Source: Neocallimastix lanati (nom. inval.)
Lineage: Eukaryota > Neocallimastigomycota > Neocallimastigomycetes > Neocallimastigales > Neocallimastigaceae
Assembly: GCA_016946835.1 (NCBI GenBank)
Contig: JACVTC010000002.1
Location: 2,116,001-2,180,000, forward strand
Direction of reading: 5' to 3'
DNA: 64,000 nt
Numbering within the stretch: position 1 is the stretch's first letter; each line of letters begins with the position of its first letter. Positions 13,640 through 25,159 of the stretch are shown here, piece after piece. Under the pieces are notes generated by a model. It was not told the DNA's origin, did no database searches, and saw only the letters and a program-made list of their open reading frames with translations. The translations under genes and the position numbers were made by a program.

Positions 13640-13886
13640 TCTTCTATGATTATTAATGATTTATTTAATATAAAATAAAGAGTTTTCTTTCTCTTTTTTT
13701 TATATATTATTATATTAGGTTAATAATTTTTATGATTTGATTTAATTTAATGATTTTTTTTTTTTTTAATTATTATTGATATTATTTACAATTTTAATCT
13801 TTTAATTTTTATTTTTTTTTATTTGTACTTGTTTATTTTCATTTTTTATTTTTTACTTTTTATGTATATTAAAATTAATTCAAAAC
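13440..13886 (-). other. 3' flank of copy C (inverted-repeat arm)
   Basis: Read on the minus strand, this matches the 3' flanks of B, D, E, F, G and H in order, with an AGAAAG stretch, TTATATTTAATATCATAAAT, CATAATCTATCTATTA and a TTAATCATAGAATTTAA-like end. It includes a long T/A homopolymer near 13600-13637. It is part of the arm duplicated with each gene; no function is visible. Confidence 0.6.
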
Positions 13887-15410
13887 TTAATTTAATTTAT
13901 TTTGTTTAAGATTATCCAAAACTTTATATAATCTATCTAAAGATAAATCAAGTTCAGCTTGTTCAACTGCAAAACAAATTCTAAACCAATTTCTTTCTTC
14001 ATAACTATCTTTACTGAAGAATGCTTGACTTGGAGAAATATATAATCCTCCTTCTAATAATTTCATCCATAAATCATATTCATCTAATCCTGCTTGATGA
14101 AGATCAATATAGATAAAGAATCCTGAATCTCCTTTAACATATGGAATACCATGTACATTTAATGAATTAGTTAAATGATTGTAACTTTTAAATAATTTTC
14201 GATTATTATTTAAAATAAATTCATCCGTCCATTTTTCATCTGATAAAATATTAACAAGAATATTATCAATATTAGTTGGAATACAAGTTAAGAAACAAAT
14301 CTTTTGTATAGCTGCCATAACGGTTTTAGAATATGAAATTGTAACTCCAATTCTTAATCCATTCAAACAGAAATCTTTAGAAAATCCCCATAATCCATGA
14401 GTATTTTGTGGATCTGGAAGATCTAATGAAAATATTGAGGTGAATTTATTACTTTGTCCATCAATATCACTTTCAATTCTTTTAATACTTTTAGAATGTT
14501 GACATTGATCACAATGACATTCATAATCTTCAATAGTTTTACCTTCTTCAATATTTTCTGTAACTATATCATTCCATGTTGAAAGTCCATAAATTTCATC
14601 ACAAATGACGAAAAGTCCATGAGACTTAGCAAAATTACAGAAAAGAAGAAGTTGTTCAGCACTGTAACATCGTCCAAATGGATTGTTTGGATTAGCAATG
14701 ATAATACCTTTAACTGGTCTACTTGAATTTCTTAAAGCTTCTTCTAAAGCTTCTTCACTAACCTTCAAACAATCATCTTTTTCATGTTGAACTGGAACAG
14801 GATATACTCTTGCTCCATATTTAATATCGGCTTCAAATCCTCCATAGAATGGTCCTGGAACTAAAAACGCATCTCCTGCATCAAATAAAACTTCTCCACA
14901 TAAATTAAGAAGTGGTCCACATCCATTTCCAACACAAATGTTTTCTTTACTTAATAAAACTTTTGGATTAAAATGACGATTTAATAATTTGGCAATTTCT
15001 TCACGTAATCTATCAGAACCTGGATTTGGACCATAAAGTAATTGTTCAGGAGTAACGGTTGAAACCTTTGGATCATTGATTTTACTTAACATTTCAACAT
15101 TATTTAATTTATTTTCAGCTGTTCCAAGATTAATAATACCGTTTGGATTTGTTTCTGGATGATATTTATTATTACGAACAATAATAATACCTTTACTTAA
15201 AAGAAATTCTTCATTTTGAATTTCTAAAGCTCTCTTAGATAACTTTGGACCATTAAGAGGTTTGAAAATTCTAGCCTTTTTATTATTTCTTTGAATAGAA
15301 GTAACCTTTAAATTTCTATTATGAGAAGGAACTTTTTCAAAGTTATTAAATTCTAAATTTCTTTTATTAGAAATTACAGATATTGGTTCTAAAGCTGTGG
15401 CGATTGGCAT
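13887..15410 (-). CDS. ACC synthase-like PLP-dependent aminotransferase, copy C
   Basis: Intronless, 507 residues. Seen differences from copy D are Ile116 to Val, Glu335 to Gln just before the active-site segment, Ala419 to Val (shared with B), and a changed C-terminus ending LDNLKQNKLN. Lys345 and the other PLP-binding residues are intact. Ala419 to Val shared with B, and their convergent arrangement, suggest that B and C exchange sequence or arose together. C is divergent from D across a 6.8 kb spacer. It has the full shared promoter region, including the palindrome at 15513-15532 and the boundary element at 15896. Substrate is unknown, as for all copies. Confidence 0.95.
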   Translation of the reverse strand: MPIATALEPISVISNKRNLEFNNFEKVPSHNRNLKVTSIQRNNKKARIFKPLNGPKLSKRALEIQNEEFLLSKGIIIVRNNKYHPETNPNGIINLGTAENKLNNVEMLSKINDPKVSTVTPEQLLYGPNPGSDRLREEIAKLLNRHFNPKVLLSKENICVGNGCGPLLNLCGEVLFDAGDAFLVPGPFYGGFEADIKYGARVYPVPVQHEKDDCLKVSEEALEEALRNSSRPVKGIIIANPNNPFGRCYSAEQLLLFCNFAKSHGLFVICDEIYGLSTWNDIVTENIEEGKTIEDYECHCDQCQHSKSIKRIESDIDGQSNKFTSIFSLDLPDPQNTHGLWGFSKDFCLNGLRIGVTISYSKTVMAAIQKICFLTCIPTNIDNILVNILSDEKWTDEFILNNNRKLFKSYNHLTNSLNVHGIPYVKGDSGFFIYIDLHQAGLDEYDLWMKLLEGGLYISPSQAFFSKDSYEERNWFRICFAVEQAELDLSLDRLYKVLDNLKQNKLN

Positions 15411-15895
15411 TTTTATTAATTATATATAATTTTTATTTATAAAAAAAAAAAAAAGTTTTTAAATTAAAAAAAATTTATGACAATTTTAAAAATAAGCTTT
15501 ATTGATTTAATAAAAAGTTTAATCAAACTTTTCGAATTATGATCTCTTTTAAATAAAATTGATATATTAAGAATTTACAAAAAATCCTTATTTAAAATTT
15601 TTTAATATTATTTGCTTATAAAATATTGATTGATGAAAATGAAAAATTTTTTTAGAAGAATTTTTATTTTTTATATAAAAAAAAATTTTTTTTTTTTTTA
15701 TTTATAAAATATTAGTCTGATTATTTTGAAACTTTGATTTATAATTAAAATTTTTTTTTTTTTCATATATACTATTATATAAAATAGTTTATACATATTT
15801 ATTACAATATATTATATTATATATAATTTATGATTTAATTAAAAAAGTTTAATTAAAAAATTTTAATGAAAAAAATTTAATTTATCTATAATAGA
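15411..15895 (-). promoter_or_regulatory. Shared upstream region of copy C
   Basis: About 485 bp between the start codon and the boundary element, conserved in C-H. Key points are the inverted repeat AAAAGTTTAATCAAACTTTT (15513-15532), a neighbouring AATAAGC..TTTATTG stretch, and T-rich runs. Calling it a promoter is inference from position and conservation. Confidence 0.55.
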
Positions 15896-16010
15896 TGTCA
15901 ACAAAAATGGTGTTAAATAATTTCAACATTAAATTAGTTAACATTAGATTTATGTAATATTTAATTAATTATGATTAAACAAATTCAATGTTGAAATTAT
16001 TTAATATTTA
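15896..16010 (+). repeat. Boundary element with internal inverted repeat (C side)
   Basis: Begins TGTCAACAAAAATGGTGTTA and continues with AAATAATTTCAACATTAAAT. About 45 bp later comes its near-complement, AATGTTGAAATTATTT, so the element can fold on itself. Its reverse complement stands at 45078-45194, and an almost identical copy at 31147-31260. Confidence 0.75.
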
Positions 16011-19000
16011 GCAAATAAAATAAAAGTATTAATGTTGATAAAATAAATATTTCCAAATAATTCTTTAAATAAAATAAAATGTTTATTTAATAAGATTATT
16101 TAAAAATAAATAAATAAATAAAATTATAAGATTGAATTAACGGAATTTTAATAAAAATATAAAAATATTAATAGTATTTTGGTCATAATAAACGAAAAAA
16201 AAACCTTCATTTACTAATAATTAAACAATTCTTATATATATATATAATATAATATTAAAGTTATAATATAAAAAATTATTTTACCATTTTTATCAATATT
16301 TAAATGGTATTTTTTTATGGTTCAATAAAATTACTGAAGATAAAATTTAATTAATTTTTATTTCTATCCTTTCGTTTTTTTATTTTATTTTATTTTATTT
16401 TATTTTATTCCTATTAATTTAATTTCATAATTATTGATTATTCGAAAAGGTTAATGTAAATTCTAAATAAAATAAAAAAAAAAGATTAAGTATATTAAAG
16501 TTTAAAGAATTGACAAATATTTAAAGTTTTACTTTTTACAAAATAACATAATCCTAAATTTATTACTTCATTTAACAATAATTAAAAAAAGGAATATCAT
16601 ATAACATAAATTGAAATTACATTTAATTATATTGTTAATATAACAATAATTCTTTATTATGTTATTAATCTCAATTAAAATATAATTAAAGTACTTTAAT
16701 TAATCCTCATTAATTTTTTGTAATTTTAGTAATCCAATATTTATTAAGGAAAATTAAGTCTATTAATTTACAAATTTATAAAAACATATTGACATATGAA
16801 TTTTGAAATCATTTTTTTTCTTCTTTCTTTCGTTTATTTATTTTTTTTTTAATTTGATTATTTGAAAAAAATTAATTTAACTATTAATTCATAATATTTA
16901 TATACAATTAAATATTTATAAAGAAATGAAAGTATTCAAATTAGTTTTAGTAAAAAAGATAAAGAAATTAAAATAAATTGATTTTGATTATGTTATTAAC
17001 TAAGGAAAATGTTTTATGACACATTTACAAAAAACTTTTGTTTATTTATATTAAAGAAATTTATAATAAGCAAACACAAATGATCCTAAATGATATTTAT
17101 TAATATGTATATTTGTTGAGGAATAATATATAAAAATATATATCATGAAAAGTTTCTAAAATTATATATTTTAAAAAAAAATAATAAAATTATAAAGTTG
17201 TAATTATATTAAAGTATATATTTAAAATTAAAATATTTGTTTGGATGAATTAAAAGAAATATATAGGAAATGGTAGTAAAAATTAATTTAATGTATAAAT
17301 TAAAAAAGGAATAGTAAATGAAAAAAGTATTATTTCCAAATTTATTTTTAAAAGAAGAAATGACATCTCAATTATTAAATAAATATATTATTAAATATAT
17401 TTATAAAATGTGATAATGTATATTAATTTTATTATATTTAAATTTATTGTTATTCAAAATAACATATGAAAACACATTAAAATATTTTATACTGAATTTC
17501 TCCTACTTTTTTTACATTTTTACTTTTTCTTTTTCTTTTTTCCTTTTCTTTCATTATAAAAAAATTTTCATTTAATTATTCCTAAGAAATATAATTAATA
17601 TTTTTAATACATAAAATTTTAATTATATTTTTAATTAATTTTAATTAAATATTTTTCAAAACAGAATGATGTAAAAAGTTTTTAATACATTTTATAGAAA
17701 TTATTTTAATTAGTTAATTGTTAAGTAATATCAAGATTTAATTTTTATATTTTTAATTAATTAATTATATTATTGGATTATAATTAGCTAATAATTTATA
17801 TAAAAGTTATTCAAAAAATAATTATTAAACAAATTTAATGTTGAAATCATTTAATATTTAGCAAATAAAATAAAAGTATTAATCGGGAAAAGATTAATAT
17901 TTCCAAAAAATTCTTTAAATAAAGAAGTTGGTTTTAAAAAAATAAAATTAAAGAAGTTCTCAATAGTATTTACTATTTTCTTAAAAAACAAGGAATAAGT
18001 TTGTATTAACGGAACTTTATAGTCTAGATATAAAAATAACAATACTAAATTGGTTATAATAAGATGAAATAAATATTTTTATAGTTTAAAAATTGAAATA
18101 AATAATAATCTAATATATAAAATTAATAAAAAGTATTTAAAAATCAATTACTTAACCATTTACATATATAGTTATTATGTTAATTTTTCATAATTCACTA
18201 AAATCTTGAATTAATTATTTAATAATGTTTTATTATATATATATATATATATATATTTAATATTTGTATATTGATTACTTGAATATATAAACATGTATAT
18301 ATTCATAACATATGAAATTAAATATATTAAGGCATTATGATTATTTATAGAACTTTAAAAGTATTTTAATATTTATAAAATAGAATACAAGAAAATCTTT
18401 TTATATCTATTATTGCTTTTATTATAATTAATAAAAATGAATATTATAAAATTATGAATTGAAAAATTTTTAAATACTAAAAAACTATAATATTTCCTTT
18501 ATTAAATTGATATCTTTAATTTATTCAAATTTATTGAAATAAATATGTAATAAATATTAATAAATAATTATATTATAAATATCTATTAAAATATAATGAA
18601 TAAAACTAAAATAATATTATTCTTCATAAATACTAAATAATAAAACATATACAAAAGGAAAATTTCAAATAATTATAAATTTATATATTTATAAAAAAAA
18701 AAATATTGGCTTGTGAATCTTAAAAATTGCTCTTTTTTTTTTTATTTTTTTATTTTTTTTATTTTATTATTATTACCTTTATTATTTTTTTTTCTCTTAA
18801 TTGTTTGAAAAATTAAACTTAAATTAGGAATTATTTTAATTAACTTTGTAATTATTAAGAATATGTTAATACATTTAAAATAGTTGGACGTTTAATTAGA
18901 GGTGTGAAATTGTTGTTTTACAATATGAAATAAATAAAAATATTAAAGAAAATTCTAATAAAACCAATTTAAGTGATCTTAATTGTTTTTTTATTAAAAA

Positions 19001-21357
19001 AGAATACTAGTTAAAGAAGAATACATAAAATATATCATAAAAAATTACTAAATTTGTATATCGAAAAAAAAAGACATAATAAAATACTAAAAGTGTATAT
19101 ACATAAAAATCATATATTTAAATTTAAAATTTAAATATTTACATGGATGAATTAAAAGATATATATAAAAAAATGGTAGTAAAAGTTAATTTAATGTATA
19201 AATTAGAATAGAAATAATAAATAAAATTAAAATGCATGATTACCAATTTTATTTTTAAAAGAAGAAATGACATCTCAATTATTAAATAAATATATTGTTA
19301 AATATATTTATAAAATATGATAATGTATATTAATCTTATAATATTTAAATTCATTGTTATTCAAAATAACATATGAAAACACATTAAAATATTTTATACT
19401 GAATTTGCCCTACTTTTTTTTACAATTTTCCTTTTTCTTTTTCTTTTTCCTTTTCTTTCATTATAAAAAAAATTTTCATTTAATTATTTCTAAGAAATAT
19501 AATTAATATTTTTAATACATAAAATTTTAATTATATTTTTAATTAATTTTAATTAAATATTTTTCAAAACAGAATGATGTAAAAAGTTTTTAATACATTT
19601 TATAGAAATTATTTTAATTAGTTAATTGTTAAGTAATATCAAGATTTAATTTTTATATTTTTAATTAATTAATTATATTATTGAATTATACTAAACTAAT
19701 AATTTTTATATAAATTATTTGATTAAACAAATTTAATGTTGAAATTATTTAATATTTAGCTAATAAAATAAAAGTATTAATCTGGAAAAGATTAATATTT
19801 CCAAAAAATTCTTTAAATAAAGAAGTTGGTTTAAAAAATTAAAATTAAAGAAGTTCTAAATTATTATTATTATTATTATTATATTATTATTATTATTATT
19901 TTTTTAAAAAATAAAAAGCATTTAGATAGAATTAATCGAAATTTAATAATAAAGATATAAAAATAGTAAATGCTAAATTGATCATAACAAAACACATTAA
20001 ATATTATTATAGTTTAAAAATTAGAGTAAATAATAGTTTAATATATATAATATTAATAGTAAAGTATTTAAAAATCAATTACTTAACCATTTATATATAT
20101 ATTAATATGTCAATTTTTCATAAATCTCTAAAATATTGGAAGATATGATTGAATAAAGTTGTACTTTATATATATATTTTTATTTTTGCATATTGATTAC
20201 TTGCATAAATAAATATATACATTAATAATAATCAAATAATAATCAAATCAAGTATTTTTGAGCGATAATATAAATAGCTTTTAAATATATTTTAATATTT
20301 GTGATATAAAGTAGAATATTATATCCTTTTTTTTAAATTATTAAATCTTTAATTATAATTGATAAAAATGAATATTTTAAATTATCATGATATCATTATT
20401 TGAAAAATTTCAAAGTATTAAAAAACTATAGTAATTAAATTATTAAATTGATATTTTTAATTTCTTTATTCATATTGAAATATTGAAATATGACTTAAAA
20501 TATTTATATAAAATTATATTATTAATTTCTATTAAAATATAATGAATAAAACTAATATTATATTACTCCTCATAAATATTTAGTAATAAGATATTTACAA
20601 AAAGATAGATTTCTGATATATATGAATTTATAAATTTTAAAAGCATATTAGCATGTAAATTTTAAAATTAATTCGTATTTATTATTATTTTTATTTTTCC
20701 TCTTAATTATTTGAAAAATGAAGTATTATAAGGGGTTATTTTAATTTACTTTATAATTATTAAGAATACAGTATTTAAAATAGTTGGACGTTCAATTAGA
20801 GATATAAAAATTGTTTTATAATATGAAATAAATAAAAATTTTAAAGAAAATTCTAATAAAACCAATTTAAGTGATCTTAAATGAATCTTTATTAAATAAG
20901 AATACTAGTTATAGAAGAATACATAAAATATATCAGAATTACTAAATTTGTATATCAAAAAAAAAAAAAAAAAAAAAAAAAAAGCATAATAAAATACTTA
21001 AAATGTATGTATATAAAAGCATATTTTTAAAATTAATTTTTAAATATTTATACGGAAGAATTAAAAGTTATATATTTTATAAAGGAAATATAAGTAAAAG
21101 TTAATTTAGTGTATAAATTATAATAGGAAAAATAAATGAAATAAAAAAAAGCATTATTACCAATTTTTTTTTTTTAAAAAAAGAAATGACTTCACAATTA
21201 TTAAATAAATATATTGTTAAATATATTTATAAAATATGATAATATATATTAATTTTATTATATTTAAATTTAATGTTATTTAAAAATTAATATCTAAAAT
21301 AGCATTAAGATATAATAATCTTAATTTACTTTCTTATTATTTTTTTTTAATTCTCTC

Positions 21358-21403
<46 letters not shown>

Positions 21404-21630
21404 AAAAATAATTAATTTAATTATTCCTAAGAAATATAATTAATCTTTTTAATATATAAAATATTAATTATATTTAATAAATTTTAATTAAAATTTCTAA
21501 TAACAAAGTAATATAATGTTAAGTCTAAGAAATTATTTTAATTGGTTATATGTTAAATAATATCAACATTTAATTTGTATATTTTCATCTAATGTATTTA
21601 TATTATTGGAATATAATTAACTAATTTAAT
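15981..21630 (+). repeat. Array of about three 1.9-kb non-coding satellite units (C-D spacer)
   Basis: The marker AATGTTGAAAT(T/C)ATTTAATA followed by TTAGC(A/T)AATAAAATAAAA recurs at about 15985, 17835 and 19743. A related end occurs near 21624, giving periods of about 1850, 1908 and 1885 bp. Units also share GAAATGAC(A/T)TC(T/A)CAATTAT (17358, 19264, 21184), TATACTGAATTT(C/G)(T/C)CCTAC, GTTGGACGTT(T/C)AATTAGAG and AATAAAACCAATTTAAGTGA. The first unit lacks some of these blocks. No unit has a usable reading frame or terminal features of a known transposon class. Confidence 0.75.
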
Positions 21631-21662
21631 GATGAAATTATTTAACATCATTTTTGTTGACA
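21622..21662 (-). repeat. Boundary element upstream of copy D
   Basis: On the minus strand it begins TGTCAACAAAAATGATGTTA, then AATAATTTCATCATTAAATT. It closes the satellite array and starts the region shared with the other copies, 576 bp before the start codon of D. Confidence 0.75.
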
Positions 21663-22237
21663 TTTATTTTTAGATTGAAAATTTAAATATTCTTTAATTA
21701 TATTGTAAATTTTTTTTATGTAAATTTTGAAATTTAATAAAATATATTATAATATATATTATACATTTTATACAAAGATTAAATATAATTTAATATATTG
21801 TAATATATGTATAATACATTTTATATATTTTTTATTTAATTATAATATAAAAAAAAAAAATTTAATTAAAAAAAAAAATTTCTAATTACCGAAGACAATA
21901 TTATTAATGGATTAAAAAATAAACAAATAAATTAATAATTAATAAAAAATTTTTTATATAAATAAATAAGATTTTTTCCAAAAATTTTTTATTTTCATCA
22001 ATCAATATTTTATAAGCAAATAATATTAAAAGATTTTAAATAAGGATTTTTTGTAAATTCCTAAAATATTATTTTATTTAAAAGTGATCATAATTCTAAA
22101 AGTTTGATTAAACTTTTTATTAATTTTTATAAGCAATAAAGTTTATTTTTTAAAATTTGTCAAAACAATATAATTTTTTTAATTAAAAACGTTTTTTTAT
22201 TTTACAAATAATAATTTTATAATTAATAAAAATAAAA
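21663..22237 (+). promoter_or_regulatory. Shared upstream region of copy D
   Basis: Equivalent of the region before C, E, F, G and H, with an additional segment around ACCGAAGACAATATTATTAA shared with F. The palindrome AAAAGTTTGATTAAACTTTT is at 22098-22117, about 120 bp before the ATG. Confidence 0.55.
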
Positions 22238-23764
22238 ATGCCAATCGCTACCGCTTTAGAACCAATATCTGTAATTTCTAATAAAAGAAATTTAGAATTT
22301 AATAACTTTGAAAAAGTTCCTTCTCATAATAGAAATTTAAAGGTTACTTCTATTCAAAGAAATAATAAAAAGGCTAGAATTTTCAAACCTCTTAATGGTC
22401 CAAAGTTATCTAAGAGAGCTTTAGAAATTCAAAATGAAGAATTTCTTTTAAGTAAAGGTATTATTATTGTTCGTAATAATAAATATCATCCAGAAACAAA
22501 TCCAAATGGTATTATTAATCTTGGAACAGCTGAAAATAAATTAAATAATGTTGAAATGTTAAGTAAAATCAATGATCCAAAGATTTCAACCGTTACTCCT
22601 GAACAATTACTTTATGGTCCAAATCCAGGTTCTGATAGATTACGTGAAGAAATTGCTAAATTATTAAATCGTCATTTTAATCCAAAAGTTTTATTAAGTA
22701 AAGAAAATATTTGTGTTGGAAATGGATGTGGACCACTTCTTAATTTATGTGGAGAAGTTTTATTTGATGCAGGAGATGCGTTTTTAGTTCCAGGACCATT
22801 CTATGGAGGATTTGAAGCCGATATTAAATATGGAGCAAGAGTATATCCTGTTCCAGTTCAACATGAAAAAGATGATTGTTTGAAGGTTAGTGAAGAAGCT
22901 TTAGAAGAAGCTTTAAGAAATTCAAGTAGACCAGTTAAAGGTATTATCATTGCTAATCCAAACAATCCATTTGGACGATGTTACAGTGCTGAACAACTTC
23001 TTCTTTTCTGTAACTTTGCTAAGTCTCATGGACTTTTCGTCATTTGTGATGAAATTTATGGACTTTCAACATGGAATGATATAGTTACAGAAAATATTGA
23101 AGAAGGTAAAACTATTGAAGATTATGAATGTCATTGTGATCAATGCCAACATTCTAAAAGTATTAAAAGAATTGAAAGTGATATTGATGGACAAAGTAAT
23201 AAATTCACCTCAATATTTTCATTAGATCTTCCAGATCCGGAAAATACTCATGGATTATGGGGATTTTCTAAAGATTTCTGTTTGAATGGATTAAGAATTG
23301 GAGTTACAATTTCATATTCTAAAACCGTTATGGCAGCTATACAAAAGATTTGTTTCTTAACTTGTATTCCAACTAATATTGATAATATTCTTGTTAATAT
23401 TTTATCAGATGAAAAATGGACGGATGAATTCATTTTAAATAACAATCGAAAATTATTCAAAAGCTACAATCATTTAACTAATTCATTAAATGCACATGGT
23501 ATTCCATATGTTAAAGGAGATTCAGGATTCTTTATCTATATTGATCTTCATCAAGCAGGATTAGATGAATATGATTTATGGATGAAATTATTAGAAGGAG
23601 GATTATATATTTCTCCAAGTCAAGCATTCTTCAGTAAAGATAGTTATGAAGAAAGAAATTGGTTTAGAATTTGTTTTGCAGTTGAACAAGCTGAACTTGA
23701 TTTATCTTTAGATAGATTATATAAAGTTTTAGATACTCTTAAACGTAATAAACAAATAAATTAA
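22238..23764 (+). CDS. ACC synthase-like PLP-dependent aminotransferase, copy D (reference copy)
   Basis: Intronless, 508 residues. Predicted cytosolic class I/II (fold type I) PLP enzyme with no signal peptide or membrane segment. Residues 1-55 are a variable lead. GIINLGTAENKL (91-102) and LPDPENTHGLWGFSKDF (331-347) are hallmarks of the ACC synthase-like branch also found in animals. PLP contacts expected from the family are Asn240 in NPNNPFG, Asp271 and Tyr274 in DEIY, Lys345 as the Schiff base, Arg353 in GLRIG, and Arg477 in WFRICFA for the substrate carboxylate. An unusual insert at about 285-322, between DEIYGLSTW and the SLDLPDP segment, carries C298-H299-C300-x2-C303-x-H305, a possible metal site. 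True ACC synthase activity is not established for such homologues; another aminotransferase or lyase reaction is equally possible. It is convergent with E across LINE debris. Confidence 0.96.
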   Translation: MPIATALEPISVISNKRNLEFNNFEKVPSHNRNLKVTSIQRNNKKARIFKPLNGPKLSKRALEIQNEEFLLSKGIIIVRNNKYHPETNPNGIINLGTAENKLNNVEMLSKINDPKISTVTPEQLLYGPNPGSDRLREEIAKLLNRHFNPKVLLSKENICVGNGCGPLLNLCGEVLFDAGDAFLVPGPFYGGFEADIKYGARVYPVPVQHEKDDCLKVSEEALEEALRNSSRPVKGIIIANPNNPFGRCYSAEQLLLFCNFAKSHGLFVICDEIYGLSTWNDIVTENIEEGKTIEDYECHCDQCQHSKSIKRIESDIDGQSNKFTSIFSLDLPDPENTHGLWGFSKDFCLNGLRIGVTISYSKTVMAAIQKICFLTCIPTNIDNILVNILSDEKWTDEFILNNNRKLFKSYNHLTNSLNAHGIPYVKGDSGFFIYIDLHQAGLDEYDLWMKLLEGGLYISPSQAFFSKDSYEERNWFRICFAVEQAELDLSLDRLYKVLDTLKRNKQIN

Positions 23765-24312
23765 AAAAAAAATAATAAAATATATTAAATGAATTAAATT
23801 AAATTATTAAAAACATTAATATAACATAAAAATTATAAATAAAAAATAGAAATTTAAAATATACCAAAATATTAAAAATAATATAATTAACATTAAAACA
23901 TAAAATAAATAATTAATAATAAAATATAAAAAATAGAGAAAGAAAACTCATTTTTATATCAATTAAAACTTTAAAATATTAAAACATTAAAACATTAAAA
24001 CATTAATATCCTAAACAATATATCATAATTAATATATATTTATCATATTATATTTAATATCATAAATATATATTTTTAAATTTATTTTTGTATCTATCAA
24101 TCTATTTATCTCATAATCTATCTATTACTTTTTAATTTAATATTTATTTAATCATAGAATTTTATTTAATTTAATAAATAAATAAAAATTTTGTAAATAA
24201 AAAGTTTTAAAATTTAAAAAAAATAAATAAATAAAAAAAAATTTAAAAAAAAAAAAGAAAACTGTCAAAATTTTTATTTTTTCAGTGTATTAATTTTATT
24301 ATTTATTATTTA
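23765..24312 (+). other. 3' flank of copy D (inverted-repeat arm)
   Basis: AT-rich flank that matches, in reverse complement, the 3' flank of E (28619-29149) up to ACTGTCAAAATTTTTATTTT and CAGTGTATTAATTTTATTAT, where the arm ends in TTA-type repeats. The same end point is found after H near 47700-47740. It contains repeated AAAACATT units near 23976-24005. Confidence 0.7.
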
Positions 24313-25159
24313 ATTATTTAATTATTATTTATCAATTATTATTTATTATTATTATTATTATTTATTATTTGTTATTAGAAAGTTTAAAATAATTCATAAA
24401 GAAAAAAAGAACTTTAAAATATAAATCATTTTTTATTTACACAAAATAAAGCTATATTAATATCATATACTTCATAAGTGTATTTTGATAATTTTAGTGT
24501 TCAAAAATTATTTATTGGTAAATTTATAGTTAGTCAATATTTTATTATATTTTGTGTTTATAAAATAAATTTTTATTATTAATCCAGCGATTAGATCTAT
24601 TAAATACAAGAAATTTATATTTGGATTTAAAAAATTTATTCAATGTCTATGAAATATTCACGCTTTCTCTTGGTTTTTTTTTTTTTTTTTTTGGATTGGA
24701 TAAATTAAATATAGATTTAAATTTGATGTAAAGTCTTATATAAAAAGTAAATTGGTATTAGAGGATTGCTCAACATACGGCCATTGTTGTGGTGAGAGTA
24801 ATAGTATACATAGTTTTATATACTGAAATTTTTGTTTTACATTTGAAAAATTAAGGCAGTAGTTCATTGAATTTTATAGATATAATTTTTATTAAATTTT
24901 CACTGGTTGTTCATAGGAAATTATTGAATATTCTTGATATCAAAGGGGAGGGTTTTGAAGAAAATAACAATTTTTATGTACTGTGCCTCTTTCTTGGTGG
25001 AAATGCATAATATGAAATTTTTTTCTATTAGCTCGAGGTGAAAGGAAAATAAAGACCATATCTTTAGAATTTTTTTTTTTCACAGTCGCAATTATTGCGA
25101 ATATTAAACTTTATATAATCACTCATTTATTAATTACTTGAATATTTTTTTATTTTAAA
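24313..25159. other. Unidentified higher-complexity stretch in the D-E loop
   Basis: After a TTA/ATT run (24295-24370), the sequence becomes more complex and less AT-rich than true intergenic DNA. One plus-strand frame reads KGEGFEENNNFYVLCLFLGG (about 24940-25003) before stops. It may be decayed coding or retroelement DNA, but I cannot name a family. No intact reading frame is present. Confidence 0.4.

Noticed and set aside
23248-23460. Antisense open frames of 65-70 residues inside copies D, E, F, G and H
   Set aside because: They lie opposite the conserved Lys345 region of the aminotransferase and follow from its codon use; there is no independent support.
24773-24784. ACATACGGCCAT, identical to the 5' end of many fungal 5S rRNAs
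   Set aside because: The match stops after 12 bases; the following sequence does not fold or align as 5S rRNA, so chance or a very decayed 5S-derived element is more likely.
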